NCBI GenBank assembly: GCA_001931875.2 | Contig: MSJH02000212.1 | Location: 1-33,598 of the forward strand | DNA: 33,598 bases | Direction of reading: 5' to 3' | Source: Byssochlamys sp. IMV 00236 | Lineage: Eukaryota > Ascomycota > Eurotiomycetes > Eurotiales > Thermoascaceae | Part shown: one piece after another, positions 1 to 9,978 of the stretch | Layout: each line of letters begins with the position of its first letter | How positions within the stretch are numbered: the first letter of the stretch is position 1 | Notes under the pieces: model-generated | Told to the model about the DNA's origin: nothing | Databases searched by the model: none | The model's input: only the letters and a program-made list of their open reading frames with translations | Position numbers and translations under genes: made by a program

Positions 1-810
1 TGATTATAAATGGTAAATTCCAGTATTGCCAGTACAGTATTTCCTTCGCCATACGAGAGGCTGTATTGCCCTTGTATCATAAGACTATTAGTGTCATATT
101 TGTCATTAACTTATTCTCCGTAACCTTACTATTAATAGAGTAAACAGTAGTTTAATACTAGAATGTATGTGATCAGCTTCGGAGACTGCTAAGAAAAGGA
201 AAAAGAACCCTGCATGAGCCACGACTTTTACAATATACCTCTTCTATTCTATAAATATGGCGTAAATATTTAGGTTTAAGTTTGCATTAAAATGTAACGT
301 ATGACACATGCTTAACTGCGGCTTCTTCACAAATAAAGTATCCATGCGTCAAACATATTTTTTATCTAATCAACCTCCAATCATCTTTTTCATTTACATC
401 ATTTGCATATTGAAAGCATATCATGACTTAAAGGGCTCATTCGTATCTTTGGCTTATTACAAGCCAAGTTTTAATATTCACACAATATAAACATTCAAGG
501 GAAACATGACATTTGTTTGGTTTAAAGGGAGGTTCTTCAGAGAGCTTTCTCTCTTGACTAGTTTCAAGGATTTGTCTTACTTGCTATAGTTGTAAAAATC
601 TAGGTACAAGCTTGAAAATTTTCTCAGGAGAAATGACTGTGCGGCCATCAACATAAGCATTGTACAATTCTGTTCATGCTTGTTATGCTTGTAAATAGTG
701 GGCCAAGTGATAGAACTAACAAAGTTAAAGAGTATTACTATTTTCATGACAGCACCGAGAGCTCTCTGAAATATCAAAGTATCAAGCTCATCAGCCTTAT
801 CAAAAAATCA
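1..810. other. Intergenic region, no gene recognised
   Basis: Apart from short chance frames (the longest are 60-66 codons with no recognisable motif) I see no gene, repeat or structured RNA in this AT-rich stretch. The right end is the upstream region of the small protein gene beginning at 932. Confidence 0.5.
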
Positions 811-818
811 TATAAATA
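811..818 (+). promoter_or_regulatory. Probable TATA box of the 932-1375 gene
   Basis: TATAAATA lies about 114 bases before the ATG at 932. A run of T followed by CTTCTTC (838-851) sits between it and the start codon, a common arrangement for fungal core promoters. Position and sequence are the only evidence. Confidence 0.4.
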
Positions 819-931
819 GACCATCTTTTGGCCCGCTTTTTTTTTCTTCTTCACTCATCAAAGTAAAAGTAATATATCTTTTAAATCGCTCTAACAAAAG
901 CACCTATTGACTTGTATCGATTAGGTACATC

Positions 932-1375
932 ATGGAACACAACAGACTCTTCTACATCAGACAAATCGGTGACGATGGCAAGAAATACGTTGGCGTTACT
1001 AGTAACAGTAGCCAGATCAACTCTCATCTTACCGTGGAACCAAAGAAGGCCAATGACTACGATGGCAAGCAAGTCTGGTATTTTGATGATAATAACCAGC
1101 TCGTGAATGTCTTTACTGGTCACCTCATTGGTTATGATAACTCTGACCCTGGCTTACCCAATGTCACTGTCTTGATGCAAAAGCCAAACGAACGCAGTCC
1201 TGAGTTTCAATGGACATACGATACGAACACCAAGAGAATTTACAACAAGGTCAAGGGACAAGATGCAGAATGGTGGCCTCACTATGAGAATGATCGTGCT
1301 TATATTGTAGTCAAGAAAGGAGCTCACCAGGATCCTAACTGGGATAAGTTTGAAATTATCTACAAGAACAAATAG
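932..1375 (+). CDS. Small beta-trefoil (ricin-B-like) protein, putative
   Basis: Intronless 147-aa protein without signal peptide or membrane segment, so presumably cytosolic. Two segments resemble the QxW repeats of ricin-B-type beta-trefoils: QVWYFDDNNQLVN (about residues 47-59) and FQWTYDTNTKRIYN (about 93-106), each with an aromatic core followed by a hydrophobic-x-N ending. That suggests a lectin-like sugar-binding fold, but a third repeat is not clear and the substrate is unknown. A TATA box at 811 and an AATAAA at 1419 frame the gene. The competing frames on both strands over the same bases are shadows: this one is the longest and has the composition of a real protein. Function is inference from the fold only. 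Confidence 0.6.
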   Translation: MEHNRLFYIRQIGDDGKKYVGVTSNSSQINSHLTVEPKKANDYDGKQVWYFDDNNQLVNVFTGHLIGYDNSDPGLPNVTVLMQKPNERSPEFQWTYDTNTKRIYNKVKGQDAEWWPHYENDRAYIVVKKGAHQDPNWDKFEIIYKNK

Positions 1376-1842
1376 TTTGGCTATGATTAGCCTTATTCTT
1401 TCTCTTTTCTTAAAGTGAAATAAAGTCTTTGCAGATTTGTTCGCATATCCTGTTTGTACTTTGTATCCTGATGCCGTGATATGAGATTGTATAAATATTA
1501 TGCTGGGATTCTATAAGTATATAGTGTTAGTTGCTTGGAATTTCTAAAAAAAAAAAATCATAAGTGGACAAACAGCAGACGAATACTTGATAACAAGAAA
1601 AGCCATCATCTCACGCCTGACTACAGCAATAAAAGTAAAGAAAGCTGAAAACACGTTTGAATCAAAAGGGGAAAAAAGAAGAAAGGAAGGGTGTTATAAA
1701 CGTGGAGTAAGAATGACAGTGTAAGTCAACCAAGTGAATTCCGTCTAAAGTTGATAGATAATAAAGCGACCGCTATGCCAGTCAAGTTAAATTACAAAAA
1801 GTATCATTTTATTTTACAATAATGTTATTTGAGTATATTTAT
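1376..1842. other. Intergenic region between convergent genes
   Basis: This holds the 3' flank of the small protein gene (AATAAA at 1419-1424) and the 3' flank of the minus-strand reductase. Nothing else was recognised. Confidence 0.5.
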
Positions 1843-2926
1843 TTATAAATCAGCAACCTTGATGACTTGCTTTCCAAAGTTATTTCCCTTTAATACATCA
1901 ACTAGAGCTTCAGGGGTCTTTTCAATGCCTTCAGCAACAGTTTCACGGTATTTGATTTGGCCGCTCTTGAGCCATTCAGTGACATCTTTTCTGAACTGAC
2001 CTTCCATCTCAGGAGAGTTGCTTACAATAAAACCAACGATTTCCAAACTCTTAGCGACGACTTGGATGATATTGTGAATGGGCTCGGGGTTTTCGCGGTT
2101 GTATTGGGAGATCATACCACAGCAGACGATTCTGGCGAATGTATTGGCGTGATCAATGACGGCTTCAAGCATCTTGCCACCAACATTTTCAAAATAGATA
2201 TCGATACCATTAGGACATGTTTCCTTCAATGCTTCACGGATATCCTTTGTCTTGTAGTTGAATGCAGCATCAAAACCAAGTTCTTTCAAATAAGCAACCT
2301 TCTCGTCGGAACCAGCGGAGCCTACGACATATAAGCCAAGGATCTTGCCGATCTGTCCAACCAATTGGCCAACAGCACCTGAGGCTGCAGAAACATAGAG
2401 AGTTTCACCCTTCTTTGGCTTACCAAACTTGATGAGGCTATTATACGTTAATTACATCATTTTGACGCAGCATGGGTACTTACCCAACATAAGCGGTCAT
2501 ACCGGGCATGCCAAGAACACCAATGAAGTTTGTAAGAGGAATGCCAGAGTCCTTAGCATCGTTTCTGACTTCCAAATAAGAGGTAAACTGTTCTGGGATC
2601 AAGGCGTATTCTACAAAGGGAGTCATGCCATAGACGAGATCACCCACCTTGAACTTTTCATTGTTTGACTTGACAACTTGGGACATGGCATGTCCATTCA
2701 TAGGTTGACCCAAAGGGAAGGGAGGAGAATAAGACTTTTTATGTGCTTCACGCATACGTCCACGCATGTATGGATCTACAGATAAACATAAAACCTTGAG
2801 GAGGACGCTTCCTTGAGGGATATCAGCATTAAGGTCGATCTCTGATTTCTCGACCTTCATGTGTACACCAGGCTCGGGATAACCGGTTGGTACTTGAGCG
2901 AAAATGATTTTAGTGTTTGAGACCAT
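1843..2926 (-). CDS. NADPH-dependent alkenal/one (double-bond) reductase, MDR family
   Basis: Zinc-independent medium-chain dehydrogenase/reductase of the leukotriene-B4 12-dehydrogenase / alkenal double-bond reductase group. It reduces the C=C bond of alpha,beta-unsaturated aldehydes and ketones with NADPH in the cytosol. Two exons: 2926-2484 and 2437-1843, with a 46-nt intron (GTAAGT...TAG). The joined protein is 345 aa, the normal family length. Visible features are the N-terminal GroES-like part with SVDPYMRGRM (about 50-59), GLY-rich AASGAVGQ nucleotide-binding turn (165-172), and the family signature FENVGG in the Rossmann half. No zinc ligands are present, as expected. The start is the first ATG of the frame. 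No close neighbour on the same strand suggests a pathway. A role in detoxifying lipid-peroxidation aldehydes is family knowledge. Confidence 0.92.
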
Positions 2927-4613
2927 GATGAAGTATAAATTGTCAATACAAACACTGTAAACAATGCAAAACGCGATCTTTTATTCATTTTAAAAACATA
3001 AACTCCGCGTGGATTATTAATTGAAGAAAGTTCAAGAGACTATGAATCCATAATGCAGCGAAAAAGTAGAACTAAATGCATTTCATATAACGTAAGAAAA
3101 TATACAAAAAAGGAAACATTCATCAGTCCGTTCATAAAAAGAGATTCAGCCAATCATTTCTGATATCAGATTAAGCGAAGGATAATATATTTAGCCTTCC
3201 TGTTAACACTCCAACTTAAAGACTACTCAACGCTCTCCCTCTTCATTTAAACAGCTTAAATAGTACCACTTACAGCCAAAGTGCATGTGTTAGTCATCAC
3301 TTACATAATCTGCTTGGGTCACTATAATAGTTGACAGTATTCAGAATTGTTCCGACTTGGACTATCGTGATCTTGGAGGGATGAAAGACGTTAAAAATAA
3401 AAAACATGTACATATCGCTTGCTTTCTTTTCTTCGTTAAGTTAATACCAATGCTGAGAAGCTGGCATTGAGAAAATAGTGATGCGTTTTCTATAGCTTAC
3501 TTTGGACCATTTTGTATACTTTCCTGCCTGCGTTCTTTACTTTTGATCACAAAAAGGATTTTTTAGCTTCTGCTCCTTTCCATCCTTAATCGATCTGGTC
3601 TAAGTGAAACCTTATTTAATTATTAAATACTAATGCGCTCAATTGAACCATTAGATAAGAAGTTATGTTTAAACCATTTATGCAAAAATACTGTGATATA
3701 AAGCTTTGGCGTCTTTATCCCTGTAACAAAAAAGAAGGAAGCAGTAATCTGATGGTATAAATTGGTTATTGTGATAGAACACACAAGGCTTTTAGTTCAA
3801 ATAAGATTGAAGGCCCTGAATCAATCTACCGAGCTGTAAGCTGAGACCATTCACAGGTGATCCTCTTATATTAAGCACGCTTGAAGGAACAATGTAGGGT
3901 AAATATATCAATAATACAAAACATTCTGGGGGAAGCTTCCATAGAGAAATACCTTAGTATATTTCATTTTTAAGAGATGTCAGATAGTATGTCTCAGACC
4001 ATCAATATCTGTTTGTAACCCGCATTCAATTATGTACTGTGTGTGGTATTAACACACTGAGCGTAATGCAGAGGAAATTATCCCAAAAGATGACTACTTT
4101 AGTGTATGAACTAATGGATCCCTGCCCCCCTTTTCATTTTCAATTAAATCAACAAGTGACACTATTCTTGGTTTACAGCAACACTTAATAGCGAATGAAT
4201 ATTTAACTTACATACAAACAGCTTTGAATTTGGGGGATTTCTTTAAAGCTTTCTAATCAAACAAGAATGTAAGCGAGTTTCCTATAAACCATTCACATTT
4301 TTTGAACAACCTTTTTCATCAATAGCCTGTTTAAATATGATTTAAGAATCAATATAACACTTGCAATTACTTTACTCTTTTGCTCCCTATAAATTAGAAT
4401 TATTACTTGGATCTTTCTTCATTTTGTAACATGTTCAAATCTATCATAATAAGCATTTTCGCATTATCCAAATTCAAGTAATAGAAGACATATTAAATCA
4501 TGATGCCATGTCTTGTACAAGTCTGTCTAGAGTATCAAGTCACTTTAAGCGATCTATTTCTCTCTAAAGCTTGATAGAACATGTACACGTTAGATGTTGT
4601 TATTTAAATAATG
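2927..4613. other. Long AT-rich intergenic region
   Basis: About 1.7 kb without a supportable gene on either strand. I saw no long repeat, tRNA or recognisable transposon protein. Given the decayed elements immediately to the right it may be degenerate repeat DNA, but nothing in the sequence demonstrates this. Confidence 0.4.
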
Positions 4614-4779
4614 ACGCGCCTATTCTTTTATTTTAATATTATACAAGTTATTTACCAAAAATCAATTTAATCTTATGCTCACAAGAAGGAAAATCACAGG
4701 GATTGACAGTTTGACTAACCTGTACGCCTTCTTTGAGGTATATGGACGTAGGCTTCATAAATACATCAAATTCAGTGAC
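4614..4779 (-). pseudogene. Degenerate thioredoxin second exon plus 3'UTR
   Basis: Reading the minus strand from 4779 to the TAA at 4650-4648 gives 43 residues that align without gaps to the second exon of the intact thioredoxin (7128-6997). About 11 of 40 positions are identical, including the cis-proline (MKPT versus RAMPT), K-x-G in the following strand, and EHKI versus EQKI near the end. The about 40 bases beyond the stop (4614-4655) are nearly identical to the bases after the thioredoxin stop (6956-6999), apart from a few substitutions and a small indel. The upstream frame meets a stop, no convincing splice acceptor is seen, and no WCGPC exon is visible out to 5100. It is therefore best read as the 3' end of a broken thioredoxin duplicate; a strongly diverged expressed gene is less likely. 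Confidence 0.6.
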
Positions 4780-5299
4780 TTGCCCAATTTATACTTGGTT
4801 CTAACGTGGTACAAAATTTCCTAGTTGCGCTTTTATTTTTCTTTATGCAGCTTCACCAAATTAATTTTCTGGGAAGAGCATTCAAAAAGGAAAATTATAT
4901 GTTGATAACTCAAACATGAACTCATAAAGTGACTCAAATCTCTGTTCATTGCACGTAACCTTTAGTTGCGCTCTAATATGAGACAAAAGAAAGTAAGGCG
5001 CGCCACACAATTAAATAGATTACAGACCTTGTTGGCTTAACCAAGTCTACTGTTTAAGATACTAAAGCATTATGAGAGCTTCTTTGCCTCATCAGTAAAT
5101 AGAGCGGCCATTGGAGATGAATGAAAGGTACTTGAAGAGGATAATTAGAGAGATAAATTTAGAGCTAGCAAAGATGAATGCTTTTGTCTGTACGGGAACT
5201 CTTCATGCCTATAACGCTCGGCTGAACTTCAGATCGTACAAAGCAGATCATAAACCTATTCTGATAGCAAAGAATCGCAAAATTATGCTTCTATGGGCG

Positions 5300-6360
5300 A
5301 AGTAACATGTCAATTGGACCAAAGATCAATGTAGAGACATTATCTGATCTGATGGGACGCGCTTTTGCGTGCAAGGCAGTAACCGCCACAAAGAAGAGGA
5401 TTGCAAAGAAAGGCATGTAGTATCCACAGTAGAGTGTAGTGGTGATACTATGGTTTATCTAGTGCGGTTTATTAAAGAAGTTGATGATCCACCGCCACAA
5501 CTGTGAGAGCGTATTCCTCTTGTTCTATTCCGGTTGGACAAATTGAAGCGACGGAGAGATTACGTAACAATGAAAAATCATCTTCCAATTCGACAATTAA
5601 CAATACCAAATCCAAAGATCAGCATATACGAGGGCGCTTCAGATATGGGATGGGGAAGTAGCATGGCCCATAATGGAGATTTTGGATTTTGGATAGCAGC
5701 CGAACAAATGTATTCAACAAGCATTCGAGGACTCAAGGTGATGTATTTCGCCTTCCAGCTCCATGAAGAAAAGTACCAAGATACGACAATTCAAATTTCA
5801 GCGACAATATCACCGCCGTCAAGCATGTAAATGAGAGACAGTTGTTACATTATTTTTACTACAATATTTGACAATCAAGATACAAGAATTGTGTAGCGAA
5901 CACAGGGTGTAGACATATGCGATACTCCATCGTTCAATATTTCAACACTTGCAACAGATTTTATGACCATTACGAATAGATGCATTCGCAACAAAAACAA
6001 ACAAGAAATACAAGACATTTTGGAGTCTTCGTCCAGTCCGCAGAGGCTGCAGAATTCGATACACTACACCATAATTGGTCTCAGAAAGAGGTTTCTAGCT
6101 CAGGAATATGTACTTATTGGAGTCTATTCCAGATTTAGAAGCCCAGGCATTGGATGTATTTAATCAGAAATGATACAAAAAGACAAAGTCAAGCAAACAT
6201 TATCAGTCATGCCACTGTCATCAGCGCAGTATGGGTGAAGCATTCTCCTGAGGATGCGACAGCCCAGGGCAGCAATAGAAGCAAGATTCGACCATCAGTA
6301 GCCACTAACCGTATGGATGTAATCTTTCAGAAAAGGATTACAAAAGGTTTAGCTATTTAA
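5300..6360 (+). mobile_element. Decayed DIRS-type retrotransposon remnant (RT tail and RNase H)
   Basis: Fragments of the pol polyprotein of a DIRS-like (tyrosine-recombinase) retroelement appear in order on the plus strand but in several frames. About 5325-5385 reads VETLSDLMGRAFACKAVTAT, like the post-RT thumb. 5534-5830 reads through the RNase H region: LPIRQLTIPNPKISIY, then the catalytic-type (S)DMGWG, then RGLKVMYFAFQLH. At about 5800 a missing base breaks the motif FSDNITAVKHV into another frame. At about 6110-6170 the TYWS...PDLEAQALDVFNQ segment is split by another frameshift and followed by TGA. No intact reverse transcriptase, no recombinase and no terminal repeats were found, so this is a dead internal fragment. 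The family call rests on the RNase H and downstream motifs. Confidence 0.7.
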
Positions 6361-6956
6361 GATGAATGCTTTTTGAGTCAGTTGACAAAAAAAAAAAAAA
6401 CAAGACATGCAATCATGTCTGACAGCTTGGATTGTATTGGTGTAATAAATATGGACTACATGATCAAGCTTTTGATCTTGAAGCAGTCTATCATTTCGAA
6501 ACGACCATCACTCTGTGCATGCGACACGAACCATAACAATGTCCCCCGGACACTGTTTCTCTCGAATGACGACTATACGCAACAAAGGGGATTGAAAAAA
6601 ACACGGTCAGTTTATGTACAAAAAAAGTGCAAACTATCCATATATTTAAGCTTGAACCTAGCTTAACTATTTACTTATTGCCAACAGATTGAAAAGTGAA
6701 CCGAGAGTCAAATACATTGACAGAGAGTGGTCAATGATTATATTTAATAAGACGAGGACATAGTAGGAATCAAATACATTTATTGTATTTAGTTGAAAGC
6801 ATATGGCTCAATCAAGTAAGGTCATTACTGGCTTCATAGTTGATTTATTACATAAATAAAGTGCCACATGATCAAAAGAAGTGCCACTTGTGCACGTCTA
6901 TTTGGATTGTACCATGCATTTTTTGATGATGCTTCCAATATGGGCAGAATGGATAA
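6361..6956. other. Spacer between the DIRS remnant and thioredoxin
   Basis: A 97-codon plus-strand frame (6373-6666) is open but starts in a poly-A run and matches nothing I recognise; it may be more retroelement debris. The motif aagtgccac occurs twice close together (6860-6892). No gene is supported here. Confidence 0.35.
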
Positions 6957-6996
6957 ACGCGCTTATTCTTTTATTTTAATATTATACACGTTATTT

Positions 6997-7368
6997 TTAC
7001 AAAACTTGTGCGATCTTTTGTTCATAGCTAGCAATAGGGGCGGCACCGACCATGTCATCAACCTTAGCACCATCCTTGAAGAACATGACTGTAGGCATGG
7101 CACGAATACCATATTCAGAAGCAATATCCTAAAGTGATGTGTTAATAATTACCGAGTCTTTTGTTTTACTTATACTTACAGCGCGGTCATCGACATCAAC
7201 AACAAGGAAGAGGATGTCTGTGTGTTGTTCAGCAAGCTTGTGGATGATAGGCTTTACCATTCTACAAGGACCACACCAAGTGGCAGTGAAGTCAACAATG
7301 ACTTTGTTATGTTTGCTGAGTAATTCTCTGAATTCATTAAGGTTAGCAGGTTCTTTAAGTTCGACCAT
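6997..7368 (-). CDS. Thioredoxin
   Basis: Small dithiol-disulfide oxidoreductase of the cytosol that passes electrons from thioredoxin reductase to ribonucleotide reductase, peroxiredoxins and other targets. Two exons, 7368-7180 and 7128-6997, separated by a 51-nt intron (GTAAGT...TAG, phase 0), give 106 aa, the classical length. The active site WCGPC is at residues 31-35, the cis-proline is P75 (RAMPT), and DGAK follows in the last strands. There is no targeting extension, so it is a cytosolic or nuclear form. The stop is at 6999-6997, followed by an A/T-rich 3'UTR that is duplicated at 4614-4655. The gene is flanked on one side by a DIRS remnant and on the other by a Fanzor relic yet shows no damage. 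Confidence 0.96.
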
Positions 7369-7635
7369 ATTTTGTATTATATTTTTGTATAAGAAAAAAA
7401 AAAGAATTTATAAAAAAAAGTTTTGTAGTATTTATTTTATTGATGGGTTATTATTAATACATCGTTTGATTGGTCATAGGAAAGCTTACTAATTTAAGCC
7501 CAGGTTGATTACACCAAACGTGACTCTTGAATTGACTTTGATTGAAGTGCGCTTTATTCAAACATTAAAGTCAAAAATAGAACATAGTAGACATTGGGAT
7601 GCGCCTCTTATTATAGAGAATATAGATTTTCTTTA
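7369..7635. other. Thioredoxin upstream region / 3' flank of Fanzor relic
   Basis: This is the promoter region of thioredoxin (minus strand) and the DNA just beyond the stop of the Fanzor relic (also minus). In intact Fanzor/TnpB elements the guide RNA (omega RNA) is encoded at and beyond the 3' end of the nuclease gene, so any remnant would lie here. No secondary structure could be assigned by eye. Confidence 0.35.
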
Positions 7636-9561
7636 TTATGGCGTACCTTGTCTATCACAAGATAAAAATAGCCGGTAACAATGAAATTATAATGATGGAA
7701 AAGTGAAATAAATGAGTTTACCTTGGCCGAAATATTTCTGGCTTGTTGTTTGCCAGAAGAAGAAATATGCTGCGGATGATGATACTTGCCATATGATCTC
7801 AATTCCATCGAGTATTGCATGTTTTGCAGTTGAGTGCTGATTGGATTTTGAGTTCATAGGTATCTAGCTGGTGGGTAGCTATTCGAGTTTGGCAGCAAGG
7901 ACAGATCTGGCTTGTTATTCATCTACCATCACCACATACTTTGGGCCATGTTAATCGTGTCTTTGGAGGGTTGGCTTTGGTTGCTTGATGTGATGAAGGA
8001 AAGTGGTCCTAAACAGCTTGCTGGGAGCAGATACATTACCACGAAGGGCCCCGAAACGAGCACCAAATGCTACCACCATTGGTCTTGTCCTTTCATCTTG
8101 GCTGTTACTCGGCAACAGTGGCTTTCACTTCTCAGAATTACATTGATGGCTTTCGAAGGAATCTCCTGATCCGTGCTTATGGCTACCAGAGAACAGATAC
8201 TTGAACAATTCATTGAGTACCTTTTGCTTCTTTCTGTAGTTTCGAAAGTGCAAAGTTTCGAAATATGCACTGTAGAACTTCATTGAGTCGCACATGGCCA
8301 ATAGTCTTAGTTGATGGCGTTTGGGCAATGAGATTGCGTGAGCTTGATGGATTCGGTCATTGTCGTGTTTGATATAAATCATTATAATAACTCGAGTATA
8401 ATAAAGTAGAGCATACATTCTACTTGGCATTCCTCTATCGCATCTAATAAGAATAACTTATAGTAATAATAATAACTATAGTAATTACTAGTTTAAAATT
8501 GATAACATTAAATCATGCTGACAACGTTTAATCTCCGGACTCTCAATTACGGAATACCTATCGGGAGCGCGAATAACATTCCGTAATACAGCTTATATAC
8601 TGGCAATCCAAGTGAAGATCGCAGGAAGTTTAAAACGATGGCTGTGAAGTTCTTCGAAAATAGTATTCCAATATCGCGAATATTCCGTATTGCTGTATTT
8701 CGTAATTGAGAGTCCACTGTAAGACTCTCACACGAAGATAGAAGTCTTGCGGATTCTATGTCTTTATCTCTGTTCACTCTCAGAAACCACAAAGATCACA
8801 TGTACACCATGATCAGCATCCTATATAATTGCTATGTTCAGATCAACTTCTCTAGTAACATCGGTGGGAATCAAAAGCTCTACACCAGCACCAGCAGGTC
8901 GACCATAGATGAGCTCTAGGGCGACACCATTAAAGTAAATGGCAGCAGTAAAGCCTTTCTGTCATTATTCTCTTAAAGCTGATTGTGGCCTTGGAAGTCA
9001 ATTGTCTCCATGATGAAGAATCTCCAGCATAAATCGCTCATACTATTGCCAGGCTTTGGTGCTTATATAATTTGGATGTCCCTGATCATCTTGCTTAAGC
9101 CTTGTAAGTTAATTGTTATGAATCGCATCTGGAGGCTGTGGATCGGAAGTAAGTTAAGAAGACGAGAGCCACGAGAATTGGTATACTTGGAAGTTGAAAT
9201 TGGGTTTTTGTTATTTAGACGCGTCATACCCAATTCTCATTGGTCCGTGATAAATTCATGCAATAATCCTATTTTCTTAAAAATGAATAGCAAGCTCTCC
9301 TCTCAACAAAATAAAGAGATTAATACAAACTCATCGGCACATACTTTTCTTGCACTTCAGTGTTGTACATATTGCGCAAATGCTGTGCAAATAGCAAAGC
9401 CTTGAAATTGGCAATTGACCATGAGGACTCGTGTGTGGGTCTCAAACTCATCAAATTGTAACTTTTTCTTCCTGGAGTAGGCCATTTGGTCTGTTTGCTT
9501 AAAATGAATCTCACACTCTATTACATCTTTGGGTTGTATTTTGAAACGTACGGCTGGCTTT
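7636..9561 (-). pseudogene. Decayed Fanzor (eukaryotic TnpB-like RNA-guided nuclease) gene
   Basis: Minus-strand relic with motifs in the order of a TnpB/Fanzor protein. From N to C: a helical region (ANFKALLFAQHLRNMY, about 9395-9345); FTAAIYFNGVALELIYGRP (about 8955-8900); a RuvC-I-like DADHGVHVIFVVS followed by RHRIRKTS (about 8820-8745); FYSAYFETLHFRNYRKKQKV (about 8280-8220); MVVAFGARFG (about 8078-8050); VDE just before TSQICPCC, then a zinc ribbon with NCKTCNTRWN (7903-7805) and a RuvC-III-like N-[stop]-D followed by MAS. The arginine codon of the expected NRD triad is TGA (7801-7799). The tail is interrupted by a normal 70-nt intron (7721-7652) and ends RQGTP-stop at 7638-7636. Many in-frame stops, at least two frameshifts and a MITE insertion make it non-functional. 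It could instead be called an OrfB/IS605-type transposase relic; the superfamily is the same. Confidence 0.7.
8529..8721. mobile_element. MITE, Tc1/mariner-like, nested in the Fanzor relic
   Basis: 8537-8557 (GGACTCTCAATTACGGAATAC) is an inverted copy of 8695-8715 with one mismatch. The right end extends to CAGT followed by TA (8716-8721, read on the minus strand as TACAGTGGACTC), and a TA also lies at 8529-8530, as expected for a TA target duplication. Inside, the motif ATTCCGTA occurs repeatedly near both ends. There is no coding capacity in the about 190 bp. It separates the RuvC-I-like part of the Fanzor relic from its downstream part, so it inserted after the Fanzor gene did. The left terminal bases are eroded, so the exact left border is uncertain. 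Confidence 0.65.
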
Positions 9562-9978
9562 TATAGCACATTACTCTAGAGTTTGTCGAAACCTCGCGGG
9601 TAGTCTCCTGAAATCGACCAGTGGTTGAACTTCAAAATGAACTTCACAAGGAACAAACCCCTTGCTCGCTTTTGTCTGAGTAACAGGTTCTTGTTTAGAA
9701 ATATATTGCTCACTCGTCCATAAAGATTGTATAATCTCTCCAAGTCTACGAGTTGTTCGAATTCATGCAACGCGTTTTGACGAAACGATCGTGTCGACTG
9801 TGCACTACAATAGTCCATAAGACGATGCTCTTATTGTTTCGCGTGTGGTATGAATAATGTAGTGACTTTACCCATCATTTACTTCTTTCAACTACTAATT
9901 GCACCTATAATACTCTACTTTTATTATTTAAGGATATAAGTAGCCATGCTTGAATGACTATTTTGTTTATTTTCTATA
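9562..9978. other. Spacer between Fanzor relic and syntaxin gene
   Basis: An 80-codon minus-strand frame (9818-9576) has a protein-like composition (ends in a segment rich in aromatic and basic residues) but no family I recognise. It might be another piece of transposon debris. The right part is the 3' flank of the syntaxin gene. Confidence 0.35.

Noticed and set aside
1957..2334. 125-codon plus-strand frame opposite the alkenal reductase
   Set aside because: Shadow of the well-supported minus-strand coding exon.
6373..6666. 97-codon plus-strand frame after the DIRS remnant
   Set aside because: Starts in a poly-A run, matches no family I know and lies in transposon debris; not called as a gene.
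8547..8792. 81-codon minus-strand frame
   Set aside because: Runs mostly through the MITE, including one inverted repeat, so it is not a gene.
9576..9818. 80-codon minus-strand frame upstream of the Fanzor relic
   Set aside because: Protein-like composition but no recognisable motif; could be relic or chance, so mentioned only in the spacer entry.
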